From assembly GCA_002327525.1 (NCBI GenBank), contig DCWG01000008.1, forward strand, positions 16,830 to 40,145: DNA of 23,316 bases, given 5' to 3'. Below, in pieces: positions 23,255-23,316 of this stretch. Origin of the DNA: Gammaproteobacteria bacterium UBA2168. GTDB lineage: Bacteria; Pseudomonadota; Gammaproteobacteria; Pseudomonadales; Azotimanducaceae. The position numbers and the translations under genes are program-made. A model generated the notes under the pieces. The model was not told the DNA's origin, did no database searches, and saw nothing but the letters and a program-made list of their open reading frames with translations. Position 1 is the first letter of the stretch. Every line of letters starts with the position of its first letter.

Positions 23255-23316
23255 GACGGTATCGGTCAGCTAGGGTTAGGACGAATAAACCCATAAACCC
23301 CGTTTTCCCTCGTTCG

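Noticed and set aside
1..23316. tRNA, rRNA, CRISPR arrays and insertion sequences
   Set aside because: None seen by eye: no repeat-spacer pattern, no cloverleaf-like conserved TTC segments in context, and no transposase-like frame.

Overview
The window reads as chromosomal DNA of a GC-rich proteobacterium, most likely a gammaproteobacterium. The lineage is inferred from gene content only (MauG-type di-heme peroxidase, DUF2628 protein, acyl-CoA catabolic genes with proteobacterial-style ribosome sites); there is no rRNA or other taxonomic marker. The dominant theme is CoA-thioester chemistry. Almost every intact enzyme gene activates, dehydrogenates, hydrates, oxidises or cleaves an acyl-CoA, or looks like an accessory oxidoreductase for such a pathway.

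Layout. (1) 1-4137: a leftward group (VOC gene with a one-base frameshift, SRPBCC protein, DDN/F420-type nitroreductase-fold protein) diverges from a rightward acyl-CoA dehydrogenase and MaoC-like hot-dog gene, followed by a decayed second DDN-type gene. (2) 4349-9379: a stand-alone ferritin-like diiron protein with a terminator-like hairpin, then a tightly coupled rightward run: thiolase-like protein, FAS1-type dehydratase-like protein, MaoC hydratase, nitronate-monooxygenase-like flavoprotein. (3) 9407-11600: an enoyl-CoA hydratase pseudogene, a MauG/cytochrome-c-peroxidase family protein and a small exported protein. (4) 11641-15890: leftward CaiB/BaiF CoA-transferase, leftward glyoxalase-like protein, an ABC-exporter remnant, and a rightward crotonase with a TTG start, closed by a strong bidirectional terminator. 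(5) 16192-21955: a leftward operon TetR - acyl-CoA ligase - SDR - enoyl-CoA hydratase - broken acyl-CoA dehydrogenase, diverging from a rightward DUF35 + thiolase-family pair across a 58-bp gap holding a palindrome that is a good operator candidate. (6) 22111-23254: a small exported protein, then a visibly more AT-rich stretch with hairpins and a DUF2628 membrane-protein gene whose frame breaks at a run of seven A.

Together, ligase, dehydrogenases, hydratases, SDR and thiolase-family enzymes could form a beta-oxidation-like route for an unidentified, probably branched or cyclic acid. Two features stand out. Both thiolase-family proteins lack the thiolase nucleophile cysteine, and each is genetically coupled to a partner (DUF35 in one case, two hot-dog proteins in the other), an arrangement reminiscent of steroid side-chain aldolase/hydratase complexes. 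The window is also unusually rich in broken genes: six loci carry frameshifts, stops or internal deletions.
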